A stretch of 5,802 bases of DNA from an uncultured Ruminococcus sp. (lineage in GTDB: Bacteria; Bacillota; Clostridia; Oscillospirales; Ruminococcaceae): positions 1-5,802 of the forward strand of contig CAMWHN010000146.1 in assembly GCA_947174085.1 (NCBI GenBank). Reading direction: 5' to 3'. Below the pieces are notes generated by a model. That model was not told where the DNA came from, ran no database searches, and worked only from the letters and a program-made list of their open reading frames with translations. The position numbers and the translations under genes are program-made. How positions within the stretch are numbered: position 1 is the stretch's first letter; each line of letters opens with the position of its first letter. Positions 5,793 through 5,802 of this stretch are shown piece after piece.

Positions 5793-5802
5793 TATTTTAG
5801 AA

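Overview
This is an AT-rich window of chromosomal housekeeping character. It most likely comes from a low-GC Gram-positive of the class Clostridia, with a Ruminococcus/Oscillospiraceae-like gut anaerobe as my best guess. The grounds are strong AGGAGG-type ribosome binding sites, near-consensus sigma-A promoters, a membrane-anchored PrsA/SurA-type foldase, and a two-helix membrane protein that resembles conserved clostridial hypothetical proteins. The taxonomic call is inference; no rRNA or other marker is present.

The left half is read on the minus strand. A strong promoter (TTGACA-17-TATAAT, 2822-2850) drives leuB (3-isopropylmalate dehydrogenase) and then ilvE (branched-chain aminotransferase), which together cover the last two steps of leucine synthesis. 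A hairpin terminator (585-624) follows ilvE. Beyond it lies a 146-residue, tryptophan-rich protein of unknown function with its own strong ribosome binding site. The first 86 bases are AT-rich and hold no firm feature.

The right half is read on the plus strand. From the shared 169-bp intergenic region, a divergent promoter (TTGCAA-17-TATAAT, 2884-2912) drives a small two-helix membrane protein. Next comes a 553-residue membrane-anchored foldase with a SurA-like N-terminal region, a degenerate parvulin-like repeat and an intact C-terminal parvulin domain. Three bases after its stop codon begins nth, endonuclease III with its iron-sulfur cluster cysteines. After nth, a further promoter (TTGACA-17-TAAAAT) and a probable ribosome binding site point to a gene that starts just beyond the right edge.

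I see no mobile element, CRISPR array, RNA gene or obvious new system. The points most worth a second look are the duplicated parvulin-like architecture of the foldase, a 12-bp perfect inverted repeat over its promoter, the five cysteines spaced every third residue at the end of Nth, and the two proteins of unknown function.
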